The translations under genes and the position numbers were made by a program. From assembly GCA_934525675.1 (NCBI GenBank), contig CAKSZH010000012.1, positions 25,050 to 89,049 of the forward strand: a stretch of 64,000 nucleotides of DNA, given 5' to 3'. Below, in pieces: positions 17,004-25,756 of the stretch. Within the stretch, counting starts at the first letter, position 1, and each line of letters opens with the position of its first letter. The notes below the pieces were generated by a model. It saw only the letters and a program-made list of their open reading frames with translations, had not been told where the DNA came from and did not search any database. The stretch comes from an uncultured Eubacteriales bacterium (lineage in GTDB: Bacteria; Bacillota; Clostridia; Oscillospirales; CAG-272).

Positions 17004-17705
17004 ATGCACGACGAACACAGAGAACGCATGCGGGAACGTCTCATCCGCGACGGAGCGGATACGCTGGCACCACATGAAACTCTTGAAATGCTTCTGTATT
17101 ATGCAATTCCGCGGGAGGATACCAATCCGATCGCGCATCGTCTGATTGAGCGGTTCGGCTCTGTCGGCGCGGCACTTGCGGCGGACAACGCCGTTCTATG
17201 TCAGGTGGACGGTATCGGACCGAAAACGGCGACCTATCTCAAGGTGGTAAACAGTGTGCTCAGGACCTGTGCGCTGGAAGAGCAGAGAACGGCGTTTATT
17301 TATGACAGTTCCGAAAAGATTGCCGCGTACTTAAGACCCCTGTACGCCGGCCTTTCGGTCGAGCGGGTATATCTTTTGCTGTTTGACAACCGGATGTCCA
17401 TGCTCGCCTGTGAACATATTTCCGACGGAACGGTCAACTGTGCCGCACCGAATCTGCGCAGAATGATGGATGCGATTGTGCGTTACAACGCGTCAACGGT
17501 CGTGCTGTCCCACAGCCATCCGAACGGGATTGCGCTTCCGTCGGGGGACGATATTCAATTGACCAATACGCTTGAGAGTTACTTTGCCGCGGTTGGAGTA
17601 CGGTTGCTTGAACATTTTGTCGTATCCGGTAATCAGTGCACGGGAATCATGAACTCCGGCGGCAGATACAGCCCGTCGGGAGCGGCGACGTTCTGGAAAA
17701 ACTGA
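17004..17705 (+). CDS. radC: RadC family JAB-domain protein
   Basis: 233 residues with an N-terminal helix-hairpin-helix (CQVDGIGPKTATYL near 66-79) and a C-terminal JAMM metalloprotease-like domain. The metal motif is SHSHPNGIALPSGDD (near 169-183), intact. RadC proteins are named for DNA repair but their biochemical role is unsettled. AAAGGAGAAGACT precedes ATG 17004. It ends at a strong shared terminator facing rhaA. Confidence 0.93.
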   Translation: MHDEHRERMRERLIRDGADTLAPHETLEMLLYYAIPREDTNPIAHRLIERFGSVGAALAADNAVLCQVDGIGPKTATYLKVVNSVLRTCALEEQRTAFIYDSSEKIAAYLRPLYAGLSVERVYLLLFDNRMSMLACEHISDGTVNCAAPNLRRMMDAIVRYNASTVVLSHSHPNGIALPSGDDIQLTNTLESYFAAVGVRLLEHFVVSGNQCTGIMNSGGRYSPSGAATFWKN

Positions 17706-17757
17706 TCTCATCTTGTATTCCGGAGATCACCCGTCCGGTGAGTCGTTTCCGGGGATG

Positions 17758-17804
17758 AAAAAGCGTTACCGACCGAATCTCAGATTCGGTCGGTAACGCT
17801 TTTT
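17758..17804. terminator. Bidirectional terminator between radC and rhaA
   Basis: Perfect 23-base inverted repeat (17758-17780 with 17782-17804) with A and T runs at its ends, so it works in both directions. Confidence 0.92.
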
Positions 17805-17835
17805 ATGTAACCCTGTATGCCGGATGACAGCCGGT

Positions 17836-19086
17836 TCAGACGCGTCCAGCGAGAACCTCGGTTTCGTACTTCGTCACCTCGGAGAACCATTCGTTCTCCC
17901 CGGGAACGCCGTTTCTCTTGCAGAACTCTTCCCAGACGTCGCCGAAGGGAAGTGTTTTAGCCTCTTCCTGAAGCATGAACAGCCGGGTCAGCTCTCTCTG
18001 ATCCTGAAGTTCCTGCCAGTCCTTGCTCGGTGTCAGGAGCGCGAGAAGCAGTGCCTTCTGGGTGTCTCTCATGCCGAGTACCCATGCGGCAATGCGGTTG
18101 ATGCTTGCGTCAAAATAGTCGGTAGCGAGGATGACGCGGTCCAGCCCGCAACGGACAGCCTCCAGCATTATTTCCTTGGTCTCGTCATCCAGGCGGACAA
18201 CGTGGTCAGAGTCCCAACGCACGCCACGCGTAATGTGCAGGGCGATACGCTCATTGAAGGCAAGCAGTGCGGAAATCTTATCCGACACGACTTCGGTCGG
18301 GTGATAGTGCCCGTTGTCCATCAGGGGGACAATGCCGCGCGAGGTTGCATAGGACAGACAGAATTCCGCGGAACCGACCGTGTAGGATTCCAGCCCGATG
18401 CCGAACACTTTGGATTCGAGCGTAACACGGACCAGGTTCTTGTCGTATCCGCAGCCGAGAATCTGATCGAGGGAATCCGCATAACGCTTTCTCGGACCCA
18501 GACGGTCGGCGGGAGTGTCCTTCATACCGTCGGGAATCCAGATATTCATGAGGCAGGGGGTACCCAGCTCTTTTGCAAAGTATTCCGAAATGCGGATGCA
18601 GGCAATTCCGTGGCGGATCCAGAACTGGCGGACGTTCTCGTCGGGAGAGGAGAGCGTTGCATTCTGTGCGAGCGGGTGTGAGAAATAGGTGGGGTTGAAA
18701 TCAATGCCGAGTCCACGCGCCTTGGCGTATTCGACCCACTTTTTGAAATGCTTCGGCTCAAGTCGGTCGCGGTCCACCTTTTCGCCGTCTTCAAAGATTG
18801 CGTAGGACGCGTGCAGATTGATGCGGTGTTTGCCGGGGATCAGCGAGAGGGCTTTGTCAAAGTCTGCCATGAGTTCTTCGGGTGTCCGCGCCGCGCCGGG
18901 GTAATTGCCGGTTGCTTGAATGCCGCCCGTGAGAGGACCTGCATTTTCAAATCCGCGCACGTCATCCCCCTGCCAGCAGTGCATGGAAATCGGTGTTTCG
19001 GACAGGATCCGGATCGCTTCTTCGGTGTCCACGCCGAATGCGCCGTACTTATCTTTTGCGTAAAGAAATCTTTCGTTCTGATTCAT
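17836..19086 (-). CDS. rhaA: L-rhamnose isomerase
   Basis: Converts L-rhamnose to L-rhamnulose, first step of the pathway completed by rhaB. 416 residues from ATG 19086, chosen for GGAGGAACGGGA just upstream. It is very close to the E. coli RhaA type: ISMHCWQGDDVRGFEN, GGIQATGNYPG, LGIDFNPTYFSHPLA, MNIWIPDGMKD, ESKVFGIGLESYTVGS, NGHYHPTEVVSDKISA, RWDSDHVV and FDASINRIAAWV. The metal ligands of the aldose-isomerase barrel (E, D, H) lie in these segments. Own promoter, facing away from the secreted protein gene. Confidence 0.96.
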   Translation of the reverse strand: MNQNERFLYAKDKYGAFGVDTEEAIRILSETPISMHCWQGDDVRGFENAGPLTGGIQATGNYPGAARTPEELMADFDKALSLIPGKHRINLHASYAIFEDGEKVDRDRLEPKHFKKWVEYAKARGLGIDFNPTYFSHPLAQNATLSSPDENVRQFWIRHGIACIRISEYFAKELGTPCLMNIWIPDGMKDTPADRLGPRKRYADSLDQILGCGYDKNLVRVTLESKVFGIGLESYTVGSAEFCLSYATSRGIVPLMDNGHYHPTEVVSDKISALLAFNERIALHITRGVRWDSDHVVRLDDETKEIMLEAVRCGLDRVILATDYFDASINRIAAWVLGMRDTQKALLLALLTPSKDWQELQDQRELTRLFMLQEEAKTLPFGDVWEEFCKRNGVPGENEWFSEVTKYETEVLAGRV

Positions 19087-19125
19087 TCCCGTTCCTCCGG
19101 AATTTGTTGTTAATAATCTGTTTCC

Positions 19126-19154
19126 ATTATAACTGTTATTCGCTCTTATTTCAA
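19126..19154 (-). promoter_or_regulatory. Promoter for rhaA
   Basis: Minus strand TTGAAA (19149-19154), 17 bases, TATAAT (19126-19131). No clear operator was seen beside it. Confidence 0.8.
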
Positions 19155-19181
19155 GGAATTTTTGAAAAATCGTCAAAAATA

Positions 19182-19210
19182 TTTTCAAACGACGGGAAGT
19201 ATGTTATAAT
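19182..19210 (+). promoter_or_regulatory. Promoter for the secreted 880-residue protein
   Basis: TTTTCA (19182-19187), 17 bases, TATAAT (19205-19210). Confidence 0.6.
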
Positions 19211-19294
19211 ACCCACAGGAACCCACGCGCCCGTTCGGGCACAGGGCTTCGCGGCGGGCTTCCTGCCGGAAAACAGAATGAAAGGAGAAAAGGG

Positions 19295-21937
19295 ATGAAG
19301 CGGATCTGCGCGTTTCTTTTGTGTCTTTGCCTGCTTGCGTCGTTTGCGGTTTTGCCGGTGAGTGCGCTTGACCGAGTGAATCTCACCGAAACATATCCGG
19401 ATTTTCTGGAGCGGTTTTCCACCGATTCCTTTGAAGAATCCTCCGGACGGCTGATTCCGTATAATTCCGAATCCCTGTTGTTCTCCATCCGCGGTTCCGG
19501 CGCTTCGTTCAGTTTTACGCCGATGCCGATTACCGGGAAGACTTCCTGTAACGCATATCGTTTTGTACTGATAAACAACACGGTAAGCAACCGGATGACG
19601 GTGACCTATTCTTACAGGGAAAGTGAAGAGGTCTATACTTCCGAGTGCGAACTGGAGCAATCCCAGACGAAGCAGACTTGCCTGATCTATATTCCGGACG
19701 CGGAGCGGGTCGACAGAATCACGGTTTCCTTCTTTGGTGTGCGAAGCGGGTCCGTCCGCCTGTATTCCATCAATCCGGTATCTGCGTACCGCCCGGTTTC
19801 CGAGGAATTCGGCAGTATCACCTCCTGTGTTGCGAATCTTTCCGACGCAACGGTGACGCTCGGCGGACGTGTGCTTTCCGGTGTGACGGCAAAGTATACC
19901 GATGCGAAACTGCTTCTGTACCGCCTGCCGACCGGAACGGATCCGGACGCGTACCTGGCAGACGAAAACCGGGCGGCGCTTGCAGAAACCAAGATCCTTT
20001 CCAAGTTTTCTTTCACGGTGCCCGCGGAAAATGCGGGAGACCGGCTTTCCAGATATTTGGTTACAATCAGAACTAGCGACGGAGCGGAAGTGCCGCTGAC
20101 CGATCCGACCTATGTCACGTCGCTCGGGGGCGACACTGTGCCGGGGACTGTGCCTTCTGACAGTGCCTATAAGGGAATCGTCGGAGACGCGACCTCCACG
20201 GTGATTTCCCTCGGAGCAGGCAGCACGATTGTGGATGTGTACCTCGACCGCCTGCTTTCCGACGCAAAATCCCCGATTTCCTACACGTCCGGCGGCGTAA
20301 CGCTTCAGATCGACCGATCGACCATTACGGAGCTGGATTCCCGGATCCGGGCGTACATGGCGTCCGGTTGTACGGTGTACCTTCGTTATCTGATCTCTCC
20401 CGACGCGACGGATTTCCGCCTTTCTTCCGGAGGCGGAACGGATGCTCGGTATCAAGGAATTTTTCTCTCCGGTAACGATTCCGCGGCAGTGCTGTATTCC
20501 GTCACGGGTTATCTTGCCGATCGTTATTCGGGGCAGGCGTTCGGCAGGCTCGGCGGAGTCATCCTCGGCACCGGCGTTGACCGTGCGGCGGAATACAACG
20601 ATTGCGGAACGCTGTCCCTCAATGATTATGTGCAGAATTTTGCGCGGGTCGCGCTGACGGTTCGACTGGCATTCTCCAAGGGAGGCTACGATATGCAGGT
20701 CGTGGTTCCTGTGACTGATAACCTGTCCGCCGAGCTTATCGGTGAGGAGGAACGGGACGGTTTTTACGACAAGTATCTCTTCCTGTCGGGACTGCAAAAG
20801 CTCTTCTCGGAGAGCGATTTTTCCGGGTATACGGTGCTGTTGGAAAGCGGGCATATTCCGTATCCGCTCCGGATCAATGAAAGCGGGGACATGGTGCCGG
20901 GTACGGCGACGACGGGGTTCTATACTGCCGCAAATGCCGCAAAATTTGAAGATCTTCTATCGGAAAGCGGAATGGGAAAGCAGGGATATCTGGTCGGGTG
21001 GTCTCCGTCGGAGGAGTTGTCCGACACGGAACTGATCGTTTCCTATCTGTATTCTTATCATTCCTTCCGGCGCTCCGGAGGACCTGCCGTGCTGTTCCTT
21101 TGCGTCGATAGGACCCGGTTGCAGCGGCTGTCCCACGTGCTCTCCGGAATCGACACGGGAGAGGGTTCCGGGCAGGACGCATTTGTACTCGGTGTGTTCG
21201 GCGCAACTTCTTGGCAGGAACTGTTTCATCGGGAGAAAACCGGCGAGGTGCGACAGATGTTTTCCCTTGACGCCGGTATCGCGGCGGAAAATGCCGCCGG
21301 AACATATGCGATCTTCGACTTTACATCTGCACTCGGGACACTGAACTGGAATGCCGATCCCAATGTGTCCGGTTTCGGGATCGGGGTGAGCAAAACCGTG
21401 GGACGTGCGCTTGCGGCAACGGTCAATTTCAGCGCCGACTCGACCGGCGGAATATATTACACGTTTACTTATCCGGAAAATATGTCGCTTTACGATTCGC
21501 TTGCGTTCTGCTTTGCTGTGGAGGATCTGGATGATGTCCGGTCCGTGTTTGAATTGCAGGTCACGCTGTACGGCGACGGCTTCGCGGCAACGGGGACCGC
21601 GCTTACGGGCAGCGGGGAAGAGACAGAGTGCTCTTTCGACACGTCGTCCCTGCCCGGCGCGGTGCGTTCCGTGCGGGTCACGGTGCGGTCGGTCAGCGGT
21701 TCCGATTCGTCCTGTCGTGTGTATTTCCGGGACATCACCGCCTGTAGCAAGGACCTTGATTCGGCAGAGCTTCAGTCACTCATCGAAAATGCCCGTGCGG
21801 AAGCGCGGAAGGACGCAGAACGTGTGTCCGATACGCTCGGACCTGTCGGGGTGACCGTCCTGATTGTTCTGGCAGTCGCAACAGTACTTCTGTGTCTGTT
21901 CCTGATCCGTCAGAGTAAGCACCGCAGAACATCGTAA
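19295..21937 (+). CDS. Secreted, C-terminally membrane-anchored protein of unknown function
   Basis: 880 residues: signal peptide (1-24, ending PVSA), two beta-rich domains (about 25-290), a central alpha/beta region (about 300-610), a beta-sandwich-like C-terminal domain and one transmembrane helix (VTVLIVLAVATVLLCLFLI) with a basic tail RQSKHRRTS. The central part recalls TIM-barrel families such as DUF5722, with LGGVILGTGVDRAAEYND where those have a G-N-E-V segment followed by a helix and MQVVVPVTD. That resemblance is by eye only. AAAGGAGAAAAGG precedes ATG 19295. Single-gene unit; position beside rhaA hints at surface glycan work. Confidence 0.65.
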   Translation: MKRICAFLLCLCLLASFAVLPVSALDRVNLTETYPDFLERFSTDSFEESSGRLIPYNSESLLFSIRGSGASFSFTPMPITGKTSCNAYRFVLINNTVSNRMTVTYSYRESEEVYTSECELEQSQTKQTCLIYIPDAERVDRITVSFFGVRSGSVRLYSINPVSAYRPVSEEFGSITSCVANLSDATVTLGGRVLSGVTAKYTDAKLLLYRLPTGTDPDAYLADENRAALAETKILSKFSFTVPAENAGDRLSRYLVTIRTSDGAEVPLTDPTYVTSLGGDTVPGTVPSDSAYKGIVGDATSTVISLGAGSTIVDVYLDRLLSDAKSPISYTSGGVTLQIDRSTITELDSRIRAYMASGCTVYLRYLISPDATDFRLSSGGGTDARYQGIFLSGNDSAAVLYSVTGYLADRYSGQAFGRLGGVILGTGVDRAAEYNDCGTLSLNDYVQNFARVALTVRLAFSKGGYDMQVVVPVTDNLSAELIGEEERDGFYDKYLFLSGLQKLFSESDFSGYTVLLESGHIPYPLRINESGDMVPGTATTGFYTAANAAKFEDLLSESGMGKQGYLVGWSPSEELSDTELIVSYLYSYHSFRRSGGPAVLFLCVDRTRLQRLSHVLSGIDTGEGSGQDAFVLGVFGATSWQELFHREKTGEVRQMFSLDAGIAAENAAGTYAIFDFTSALGTLNWNADPNVSGFGIGVSKTVGRALAATVNFSADSTGGIYYTFTYPENMSLYDSLAFCFAVEDLDDVRSVFELQVTLYGDGFAATGTALTGSGEETECSFDTSSLPGAVRSVRVTVRSVSGSDSSCRVYFRDITACSKDLDSAELQSLIENARAEARKDAERVSDTLGPVGVTVLIVLAVATVLLCLFLIRQSKHRRTS

Positions 21938-22032
21938 GAAAAAGATGACGGCATTGCCCGGTGAAACGGAGCTTTTCATACATCCGGAACAAAAACGGAA
22001 TACATCGACAGAATCATCACACAAATGGGAAT

Positions 22033-22055
22033 CCGCGGAGAAATCCGCGGTTTTT
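22033..22055 (+). terminator. Terminator after the secreted protein gene
   Basis: CCGCGG arms (22033-22038 with 22045-22050), six-base loop and TTTTT. Confidence 0.75.
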
Positions 22056-22100
22056 CTTTCGCAATCCGGAGAAATATGTGAAATATATATCAGAATTTTC

Positions 22101-22129
22101 TTGACAGACGACGGGATTTATGATACAAT
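22101..22129 (+). promoter_or_regulatory. Promoter for the Na+ pump decarboxylase operon
   Basis: TTGACA (22101-22106), 17 bases, TACAAT (22124-22129). Confidence 0.8.
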
Positions 22130-22209
22130 CTTTTATAATTGGGGTAAAAGGTTTTTTATTGGTTTCTGACCAATTATCTCATAAAATTTTCCGGATGGAG
22201 GTTGGGTAA

Positions 22210-23538
22210 ATGGACAAGAGTAAAACAGTCGGAAATGAGAAAATTTCCCGTCTTTTCGATCCTGGTACGTTTGTGGAAACAAACGCGTATCTGAAGAGAA
22301 AAGGCGACGCGGAAGAGTACGAGGGCGTCATCAGCGGCTACGGCGCGATCGACGGTAAGCTCGCTTTCGCGTTTGTGCAGGACAGTGACCGCATGAAGGG
22401 CGCGTTTGACGCACTTGCCGCGAAGAAGATTGCGGCACTGTACGCTACTGCCGTCAAAAACGGCGCACCTGTCATCGGCGTGTTTGACAGCACGGGTGCG
22501 GTGGTCACGGAGGGCAGCGAAGTGCTTTCCGCATACGGCGCGTTCCTCAAGTGCGTGTCCGATGCGTCCGGCGTCGTCCCGCAGATCGCGGTCGTTACCG
22601 GTTCTGCAACGGGGATTTCTTCGGTTGCGGTTTCGATGTTCGATATCGCTGTGACTGTGAAGGAGAAATCCCAGGTCAGCTATCATCCCGCATTCAATGT
22701 CGGGAAAGAGTCTGCCGCGAACGCCAAGGCGTATGTTTCCGACGTGGAAGCAAAGGATGAGGAAAGCGCATTCTTTGCCGTAAGAAAACTGGTTGCTCTG
22801 CTTCCGTCCAACAATGTTGAGGGGATTTCGATAACGGAGAACAACGGTGACGATCCGAACCGTCTGATCTCCGCCGCCGACGTAGCTTCTCTTGCTGACG
22901 CGGGAAGTGCCCTGGTCCTCGATGAAGCTTGTGTAGACGGCGTTGTTACCACACTTGCAAAGCTCGGCGGTGTGACCGTCGGCTTCATCAGTGTCACCGG
23001 CAAGATGGATTCCTGCGGCGCGAAGAAAGCAGCCTGGTTTACGGGGCTTTGCGACAGCTTCCGTATCCCCGTGATTACGCTCGTTGACAGCGAAGGCGTC
23101 GGAACCGATGCGGAAGACAACGAATCGGTTGCTCCGTCCCTTGCTTCCTTTGCCGCTGTTTACGCTTCCGCGACCACGCCGAAGATCAGCGTGGTGACAG
23201 GTAAGGCTTACGGTGCCGCGTTCGCGCTTGCCGCTTCCAAGGCCATCGGCGCTGACCTCGCGCTTGCGCTGGAAGGAACAGAGATCAGCCCCATGTCTCC
23301 TGCCGCCGCCGTTGCGTTCCTTTGCAACGACAAGGTGACAGCAGACAAGAGCCGGGCAGAGGTCGAAGCGGAATGGGCAGAAGCCAACGCCAAGGCGGAG
23401 ATCGCCGCCGCAAACGGCGATGTGGACGATATTGTGCCCACCGCCGAGCTTCGCCAGAGACTGTGCGCCGCGGTGTATATGCTGATGAAGAAAACGGATT
23501 CTGCACCTGCGCGCAAGCACGCGAATCTTCCGCTTTAA
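22210..23538 (+). CDS. Divergent carboxyltransferase subunit (MmdA/12S-like)
   Basis: 442 residues with the two crotonase-fold halves of CoA-ester carboxyltransferases (methylmalonyl-CoA decarboxylase alpha, transcarboxylase 12S). The start fits the family: FVETNAYLK then GVISGYGAIDGKLAFAFVQD. The second half has CDSFRIPVITLVDSEGV and VVTGKAYGAAFALAASKAIGAD. It is about 70 residues shorter than MmdA (usually near 510), and the first oxyanion-hole segment, normally GPCAGGAVY, reads GSATGISSVAV. Substrate is therefore uncertain: methylmalonyl-CoA, another CoA ester, or a scaffold. TGGAGGTTGGGTAA precedes ATG 22210. First gene of a five-gene operon. Confidence 0.8.
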   Translation: MDKSKTVGNEKISRLFDPGTFVETNAYLKRKGDAEEYEGVISGYGAIDGKLAFAFVQDSDRMKGAFDALAAKKIAALYATAVKNGAPVIGVFDSTGAVVTEGSEVLSAYGAFLKCVSDASGVVPQIAVVTGSATGISSVAVSMFDIAVTVKEKSQVSYHPAFNVGKESAANAKAYVSDVEAKDEESAFFAVRKLVALLPSNNVEGISITENNGDDPNRLISAADVASLADAGSALVLDEACVDGVVTTLAKLGGVTVGFISVTGKMDSCGAKKAAWFTGLCDSFRIPVITLVDSEGVGTDAEDNESVAPSLASFAAVYASATTPKISVVTGKAYGAAFALAASKAIGADLALALEGTEISPMSPAAAVAFLCNDKVTADKSRAEVEAEWAEANAKAEIAAANGDVDDIVPTAELRQRLCAAVYMLMKKTDSAPARKHANLPL

Positions 23539-23553
23539 CGGAGGTAACCTCTG

Positions 23554-24069
23554 ATGAAAAGAATACTGACAGGCTTGTTTGCGATTCTGCTTGTGCTCTC
23601 GCTCGCTCTGACGGTCATGACCGTCAGCGTCTCTGCGATGATGGACAAAGCGGCGGAGCAGACTCCCGCACCGATCGCGGCAGATACCGGGGCGGCAGGG
23701 AAAACCGACATGACCTTCGGGGAACGTCTTGCCGAGGCAGGACAGGTCACCCTTCTCGGTATGGGCATGGTCTTTGCCGTACTTGCACTTCTGTGGGGAG
23801 TCCTTGAACTTTTCCGCGTGATCATGCAGAAATCGAAAAAGAAGAAACAGACTGCGGAACCGGTTATTCCGGAAAAATCCGTGCCTGCACCGGCTCCGGT
23901 AACGGCGGAGCCCGCGCCCTCTGAAGCGGGCGATGACGGAGACTTGACCGCAGTGATTACCGCCGCTGTTGCGGCTTACCTTGCGTCCGAAGGGGACGCG
24001 GCTTACGCGGGAGGCTTCCGCGTGGTATCCTTCAGAAGAAGCGGAAACGGTTCCGCTTGGAACAAATAA
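23554..24069 (+). CDS. OadG/MmdD-type membrane anchor subunit
   Basis: 171 residues. A signal-like helix at the start (about 5-28) is followed by a second membrane helix (VTLLGMGMVFAVLALLWGVLELF), a basic stretch (KSKKKKQ), a Pro/Ala-rich linker and a C-terminal helix AVITAAVAAYLASE ending in FRVVSFRRS. This is the small gamma subunit that joins the cytoplasmic carboxyltransferase to the membrane pump. ACGGAGGTAACCTCTG precedes ATG 23554, 15 bases after the previous stop. The C-terminal helix resembles the delta subunit MmdD. Confidence 0.85.
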   Translation: MKRILTGLFAILLVLSLALTVMTVSVSAMMDKAAEQTPAPIAADTGAAGKTDMTFGERLAEAGQVTLLGMGMVFAVLALLWGVLELFRVIMQKSKKKKQTAEPVIPEKSVPAPAPVTAEPAPSEAGDDGDLTAVITAAVAAYLASEGDAAYAGGFRVVSFRRSGNGSAWNK

Positions 24070-24092
24070 TGCTTGAAAGGTTTTGAAGAATT

Positions 24093-24458
24093 ATGAAAAG
24101 ATTCAATGTGACCGTCAACGGTACCTCTTATGATGTTGTTGTGGAAGAAGTCGGTGCAGATGCTGCAGCCGCTCCCGCAACCGTTTCCGCTCCCGCCCCC
24201 AAGGCAGCACCCAAGGCTCCCGCCGCTCCCGCAGGAAAGGCTGGCGCAACTGTGATCAAAGCTCCGATGCAGGGCAACCTCATCAAGATCAATGTCAAGC
24301 CCGGCGACGCAGTGAAAAAGGGCGACGTCCTTTGCGTCCTCGAAGCAATGAAGATGGAAAACGATATTATGGCTCCTGCCGATGGCGTTGTTGCAACGGT
24401 TGACGCAGTGAAGGGCTCCTCCGTTGCGACGGACGCGGTCCTCCTGACGCTCAATTGA
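24093..24458 (+). CDS. Biotin carboxyl carrier subunit (MmdC/1.3S-like)
   Basis: 121 residues. A short N-terminal domain (MKRFNVTVNGTSYDVVVEEV) is joined by an Ala/Pro linker (about 24-50) to a biotinyl domain. The biotin lysine is K87 in VLEAMKMEND. The protein carries CO2 on biotin between the carboxyltransferase and the membrane beta subunit. Being separate, it could serve both the CoA-ester transferase upstream and the oxaloacetate enzyme downstream. GAAAGG lies about 15 bases before ATG 24093. Confidence 0.95.
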   Translation: MKRFNVTVNGTSYDVVVEEVGADAAAAPATVSAPAPKAAPKAPAAPAGKAGATVIKAPMQGNLIKINVKPGDAVKKGDVLCVLEAMKMENDIMAPADGVVATVDAVKGSSVATDAVLLTLN

Positions 24459-24502
24459 CGTTTTCCGGTTTCCAAACGCTATCGAAAGGATAAAACTGCA
24501 CA

Positions 24503-25738
24503 ATGATAGACGGGTTGCTTAATTTCTTAGTTGGCACCGGCATCTGGAAGTGGCTGTTCAACGAGGCGGAAAACGGTTTTTCGCTTGGTGGTGCAAGCTG
24601 GGAGTTCAACGCCTCCAGCTGGCAGACACTCGTGATGTTCATCATCTCGGGTGTTCTCATCTACCTTGCAATCGTCAAGAAGTTTGAACCGCTTCTGCTT
24701 CTGCCGATTGCGATCGGTATGCTGCTTACCAATATTCCCGGCGCCGGAATGTATCACCTTGACTTCTTCATTACCGAAGGAGAGATTGATTATGGACGAA
24801 TCCTCCATGAGGGCGGTCTTCTTGATCTTCTCTACCTCGGTGTCAAGCTCGGTATATACCCCTGCCTGATATTTATCGGCATCGGTGCAATGACCGACTT
24901 TACTCCTCTGATTGCAAACCCCAAGAGCCTGCTCATCGGTGCGGGCGCACAGCTCGGCGTATTCGTTGCGTTCTCTCTTGCGCTCATCTCCGGTCAGTTC
25001 AATGTGCTGGAAGCTGCTGCGATCGGCATCATCGGCGGTGCGGACGGACCTACGGCAATTCTTGTGACCAAGACGCTGGCGCCGCACCTGCTCGGTGCGA
25101 TCGCAATCGCCGCGTACAGCTATATGGCGCTGATCCCGATGATTCAGCCGCCGTTCATGAAGCTCCTGACTACGCCGAAGGAACGCGCAATCAAAATGAC
25201 GGCACTCCGGAAGGTTTCCACGACCGAAAAGATTCTGTTCCCGGTGATTGTGACCTTTATCGTCGGTCTGATTGTTCCCGATGCGCTTCCGCTCGTCGGA
25301 TGCCTGATGTTCGGTAACCTGCTCAACGCGTGCGGTGTGACCGACCGCCTTTCCAAGACGGCGCAGAACGAGCTGATGAACATCGTCACGATCTTCCTCG
25401 GTATTTCGGTCGGCGCAACGGCATCTGCCGCAAACTTCCTGAATCTCCAGACCATTCTCATCATCGTCTGCGGTCTGTTTGCGTTCTCCATTTCCACCGT
25501 CGGCGGACTGCTGACCGCAAAGCTGATGAATTTCCTGACCCACGGTAAAATCAATCCTCTGATCGGTTCCGCAGGCGTTTCCGCCGTTCCGATGGCGGCA
25601 CGTGTCTCGCAGATCGTCGGTCAGAAGGAAGACCCCTCCAACTTCCTGCTCATGCACGCCATGGGTCCGAACGTCGCAGGTGTCATCGGTTCCGCAGTGG
25701 CGGCAGGCGTGTTCCTGTCGTTGTTCGCGCATATTTGA
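24503..25738 (+). CDS. Na+-transporting decarboxylase beta subunit
   Basis: 411 residues, about nine membrane helices. This subunit decarboxylates carboxybiotin and exports Na+. The signature GIIGGADGPTAILV holds the essential aspartate (D181 here). Other marks are FIGIGAMTDFTPLI, GATASAANFL and the C-terminal GSAGVSAVPMAARV and HAMGPNVAGVIGSAVAAG. GAAAGGATAAAACTGCACA precedes ATG 24503. With the anchor and biotin protein it makes a complete pump. Confidence 0.95.
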   Translation: MIDGLLNFLVGTGIWKWLFNEAENGFSLGGASWEFNASSWQTLVMFIISGVLIYLAIVKKFEPLLLLPIAIGMLLTNIPGAGMYHLDFFITEGEIDYGRILHEGGLLDLLYLGVKLGIYPCLIFIGIGAMTDFTPLIANPKSLLIGAGAQLGVFVAFSLALISGQFNVLEAAAIGIIGGADGPTAILVTKTLAPHLLGAIAIAAYSYMALIPMIQPPFMKLLTTPKERAIKMTALRKVSTTEKILFPVIVTFIVGLIVPDALPLVGCLMFGNLLNACGVTDRLSKTAQNELMNIVTIFLGISVGATASAANFLNLQTILIIVCGLFAFSISTVGGLLTAKLMNFLTHGKINPLIGSAGVSAVPMAARVSQIVGQKEDPSNFLLMHAMGPNVAGVIGSAVAAGVFLSLFAHI

Positions 25739-25756
25739 TTGGGAGGTAAATAGAAC

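Larger units (their letters stand above)
21938..22209. other. Spacer before the decarboxylase operon
   Basis: Contains a terminator (22033-22055), the operon promoter (22101-22129) and an AT-rich leader of about 75 bases. No gene seen. Confidence 0.6.
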
